34,741 nucleotides of DNA from Candidatus Kapaibacterium sp. (GTDB lineage: Bacteria > Bacteroidota > Ignavibacteria > Kapaibacteriales > UBA4661), in NCBI GenBank assembly GCA_025358765.1, contig JANYIG010000261.1, forward strand, positions 1 through 34,741, read 5' to 3'. The translations under genes were made by a program, and so were the position numbers. A model generated the notes under the pieces. The model was not told the origin of the DNA. It was given only the letters and a program-made list of their open reading frames with translations, and did not search any database. Position 1 is the stretch's first letter. Every line of letters begins with the position of its first letter. Below are positions 32,850 to 34,741 of this stretch, in pieces.

Positions 32850-33884
32850 ATGCAAAAAACACGACAATCACCATTATTGTTGTTGACAACCCACACTATC
32901 CTACTTTTAGCTTCTATAGTGCTGTCTTCCTGCGTTTCAGCGGGAAAATATGATGAGATGGAAGCCGCAAAAAATAATCAGCAAGAGCGGGCAGATTCGC
33001 TCCAAACGATGCTGCAACAGATGACCAAAACGCTTGTTCAACTTGATGCAAACGTTTCTGAGCGCTCTGCCGACAGCGCACAACTGCATGAAATCATCAC
33101 CAAACAAGCACTTCAGATAGACAGTCTTGCACGAATGCTGGGCGACCTTACTGACCGCTTTACGGCTCTTGCGGGCAACTATAACCAACTGAAAGCCACG
33201 AACGCCAAAGAGACGCAAAAACTTCTCAATTCGTTAGAAAAAGTTCAACAAGAAGTAATAGAAAAACAAGGACAACAGCGCGAAACCTCGTCCCAATTAA
33301 AGACAAAAGATTCCGTACTCGCACGGCTTCAAAAAGACCTGGCAGCCCGCGAACAGCGCCTGAAAGACGTAGAACAAAAGCTCCAAGCCCGCGATGCTGC
33401 GCTTCGTAGCTTGCGCTCGAAGATTGCCGAAGCGCTTGCTGGTGTGAAAGAAGGCGATTTGACCGTAGAGATGAAAAACGGGCGTGTGTATGTGTCGCTC
33501 TCGAATCGCCTCCTTTTTGCTTCCGGCAGTACGGAGATTGAAAAAGGCGGCAAAGCAGCCCTGAAGCAGCTTTCGGCGGCGCTGAACAAACAATCAGATA
33601 TTAACATCATCGTCGAAGGACACACCGATGACGCAAAAGTGTCAAACCTTGGCGCTATTAAGGACAACTGGGATTTGAGCGTTATGCGCTCGACGGAAGT
33701 GATTCGTTTTCTTACGCAAGACGGCAAGCTGGATGCAAAACGTATTACCGCTTCTGGTCGTGGTGAATACGCGCCCGTCGAAGCAGGCAGTACCCCCGAA
33801 ATTCGCGCCAAAAATCGTCGCACAGACATTGTCCTTACGCCGAAACTTGATGAACTCTTCGACATACTTCAACGGGGTAAATAA
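32850..33884 (+). CDS. OmpA-family peptidoglycan-binding lipoprotein with coiled coil
   Basis: A 344-residue outer-membrane lipoprotein. The signal has a lipobox LSSC (C28). Residues about 35-185 are a long coiled coil (QQERADSLQTML, LKTKDSVLARLQKDLAAREQRLKDVEQKLQARD). The C-terminal OmpA domain (about 205-335) has LFASGSTEIEKGG, IIVEGHTDD (GHTDD at 257-261), NWDLSVMRSTEVIRFL, ASGRGEYAPV and NRRTDIVL. It would link the outer membrane to peptidoglycan. ATG 32850 is chosen because it opens the signal peptide and follows the promoter at 32750. A longer frame upstream would begin inside the promoter. Two small cytoplasmic protein genes follow on the same strand. Confidence 0.9.
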   Translation: MQKTRQSPLLLLTTHTILLLASIVLSSCVSAGKYDEMEAAKNNQQERADSLQTMLQQMTKTLVQLDANVSERSADSAQLHEIITKQALQIDSLARMLGDLTDRFTALAGNYNQLKATNAKETQKLLNSLEKVQQEVIEKQGQQRETSSQLKTKDSVLARLQKDLAAREQRLKDVEQKLQARDAALRSLRSKIAEALAGVKEGDLTVEMKNGRVYVSLSNRLLFASGSTEIEKGGKAALKQLSAALNKQSDINIIVEGHTDDAKVSNLGAIKDNWDLSVMRSTEVIRFLTQDGKLDAKRITASGRGEYAPVEAGSTPEIRAKNRRTDIVLTPKLDELFDILQRGK

Positions 33885-33925
33885 CCAAGCAACCACTGAC
33901 TAATGACCAAGCAACCACTGACTAA
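33884..33925. repeat. 20-bp direct repeat after the OmpA-family gene
   Basis: A perfect 20-bp unit, starting ACCAAGCAACCACTGACT, occurs at 33884-33903 and 33906-33925 (period 22). It begins at the OmpA-family stop codon and ends 10 bp before the next ATG. It can also be read as degenerate 7-mers (GACCAAG, GACTAAT, CTGACCA), like the tract at 29291. Confidence 0.75.
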
Positions 33926-33935
33926 CTGACCAACT

Positions 33936-34394
33936 ATGAAACAGACACTTTCCAATCCCACAGATGTGGCATCCGTTCTGAGTCGTATTGAGCGCATAAC
34001 GCCGGAGAGTCAGCGTCAATGGGGTAAAATGAATCCACACCAGATGATATGCCATTGCGCCGACCAATTACGCTTTGCGACGGGTGAAAAAATGGGCAAA
34101 GATTTTAGCAATATTCTTCTTCGCACCGTCGGCAAATGGCTTATTCTGGCAGGTATGGGTTTCCCGAAAAACTCACCGACGTTACCGGAGCTTGACGTTG
34201 TGAAAGGCACGGGTTCACAGCCCGTGGATTTTGCACACGATGTGGATATATTAAAAAACCTTGTCCACACCGTTGCCAATCCTACGACACGGCTTACAAC
34301 AGCGCATCCAGCCTTTGGCACAACGAACCGCGAAGAATGGACACGTCTTGCATGGCTCCATCTTGACCATCATCTCCGTCAATTTGGCGTTTAA
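33936..34394 (+). CDS. DUF1569 protein (DinB-like fold)
   Basis: A 152-residue protein of the DUF1569 family, related to DinB. Conserved features are WGKMNPHQMICHCADQLRFATG (H35, H40), the central KGTGSQPVDFAHDVD, HPAFGTTNREEWTRLAWLHLDHHLRQFG with HLDHHL (142-147) at the C-terminus, and a hydrophobic helix (ILLRTVGKWLILAG). Two histidine clusters could form the metal site of the fold. The ATG at 33936 is 51 bp after the OmpA-family stop, across the direct repeat; the partial DUF1232 gene begins 36 bp later. No reaction is known for the family that I can name. Confidence 0.82.
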   Translation: MKQTLSNPTDVASVLSRIERITPESQRQWGKMNPHQMICHCADQLRFATGEKMGKDFSNILLRTVGKWLILAGMGFPKNSPTLPELDVVKGTGSQPVDFAHDVDILKNLVHTVANPTTRLTTAHPAFGTTNREEWTRLAWLHLDHHLRQFGV

Positions 34395-34430
34395 TCACGT
34401 TTCAATTAACAAAACACTCAGTAATCATCT

Positions 34431-34741
34431 ATGCAGTCACAATCAACCGATATACCAAGCGCTCAACAACGCAAACTCGAAGAAGAGTTGTACGACCGCG
34501 CAAGCCGTGTTAAACCTGAAGACGAAGGCAAAGTATTGGGTGAATTGCCCGGTAAAATTGCTCACGTCGTGGAGTCCGCTAAACGGAAAACGCCCGGCGT
34601 TAAAAGTATGATTCAGAACGTCAAGATGCTCTACGAAATGCTCCGCGACAAAAATTTTTCTATATCGTGGTCAGCTAAAGCGATTATTCTGGCGAGCCTA
34701 CTCTATTTTATATCGCCGATAGATTTGATTCCTGATTTCAT
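34431..34741 (+). CDS. DUF1232 (YkvA-like) membrane protein, partial (runs off right edge)
   Basis: The frame opens at ATG 34431 and is still open at the window end: 103 codons plus two bases. The visible part has a charged N-terminus (LEEELYDRASRVKPEDEG), a helical middle (IAHVVESAKRKTP, MLYEMLRDKNF), and then the DUF1232 hallmark LYFISPIDLIPDF, a short membrane-associated helix. Members are small proteins of unknown role. It probably belongs to the plus-strand group with the OmpA-family gene and DUF1569. The C-terminus and any further domain lie outside the window. Confidence 0.85.
   Translation, partial: MQSQSTDIPSAQQRKLEEELYDRASRVKPEDEGKVLGELPGKIAHVVESAKRKTPGVKSMIQNVKMLYEMLRDKNFSISWSAKAIILASLLYFISPIDLIPDF

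Noticed and set aside
32547-32867. Minus-strand frame of 106 codons in the divergent intergenic region
   Set aside because: It crosses both predicted promoters and the start of the OmpA-family gene, and shows no signal, domain or RBS.
33884-33925. Possible CRISPR array or attachment site
   Set aside because: There are only two copies with a 2-nt gap, no spacers, and no integrase or tRNA nearby.

Overview
The window most likely comes from a member of the Bacteroidota/Chlorobiota (FCB) group. This is inferred from gene families and signals, not from a database search. The evidence is: Bacteroidota-type promoters (TTTG, 19-21 bp, TAnnTTTG) upstream of several genes; a TonB-dependent receptor with an N-terminal carboxypeptidase-D regulatory domain; a giant beta-propeller/Y_Y_Y sensor kinase; lipoproteins with short lipoboxes; an S9 peptidase with a low-complexity insert; and a kynurenine-pathway dioxygenase. 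Few genes have a clear Shine-Dalgarno sequence; hmuV and the propeller kinase are exceptions. No rRNA, tRNA, CRISPR array or phage genes were seen.

Layout. Bases 1-80 hold the start of an IS630-like transposase that runs off the left edge. Bases 190-1318 (minus) are a gmhA and 3-hydroxyanthranilate dioxygenase pair. Bases 1507-7314 (minus) are a heme/iron uptake locus: a small Cys-motif membrane protein, a TonB-dependent receptor, a lipoprotein binding protein, a permease and an ATPase. Bases 7315-7597 are a divergent regulatory region with tandem repeats and a nested palindrome. An aldehyde dehydrogenase and a DinB-fold protein follow on the plus strand. Bases 9807-17045 (minus) hold, in reading order, a small exported protein, a vapBC toxin-antitoxin pair, a paralogue of the first exported protein, a thiamine-diphosphate lyase closely resembling human ILVBL/HACL2, and a large propeller sensor kinase. 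Bases 17232-21673 (minus) hold a TPR lipoprotein-like exported protein and an NtrC/NtrY-type two-component pair. Bases 21855-30032 (plus) hold a MOSC protein, an M61 peptidase, an S9 peptidase and an EnvZ/OmpR-type pair, all closely spaced. Convergent to these is a Gly/Met/Arg-rich CBM9-like lipoprotein. Citrate synthase (minus, eukaryote-like type) is divergent from an OmpA-family lipoprotein, a DUF1569 protein and a partial DUF1232 protein at the right edge.

How the parts work together. The heme locus is a complete outer-membrane-to-cytoplasm import route. The kynurenine enzyme feeds quinolinate/NAD synthesis or tryptophan breakdown. Three sensor kinases occur in 20 kb: two with adjacent response regulators and one (the propeller kinase) without.

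Most notable: (i) the vapBC pair sits between two paralogous exported-protein genes whose 3' ends are 92-bp near-identical direct repeats; (ii) the bacterial HACL2-like gene is tightly coupled to an orphan propeller kinase; (iii) heptanucleotide-periodic repeat tracts occur at gene ends and inside a kinase ATPase domain; (iv) the heme locus promoter carries two pairs of 11-bp tandem repeats; (v) the dioxygenase has a probable 2-nt deletion near its 3' end.
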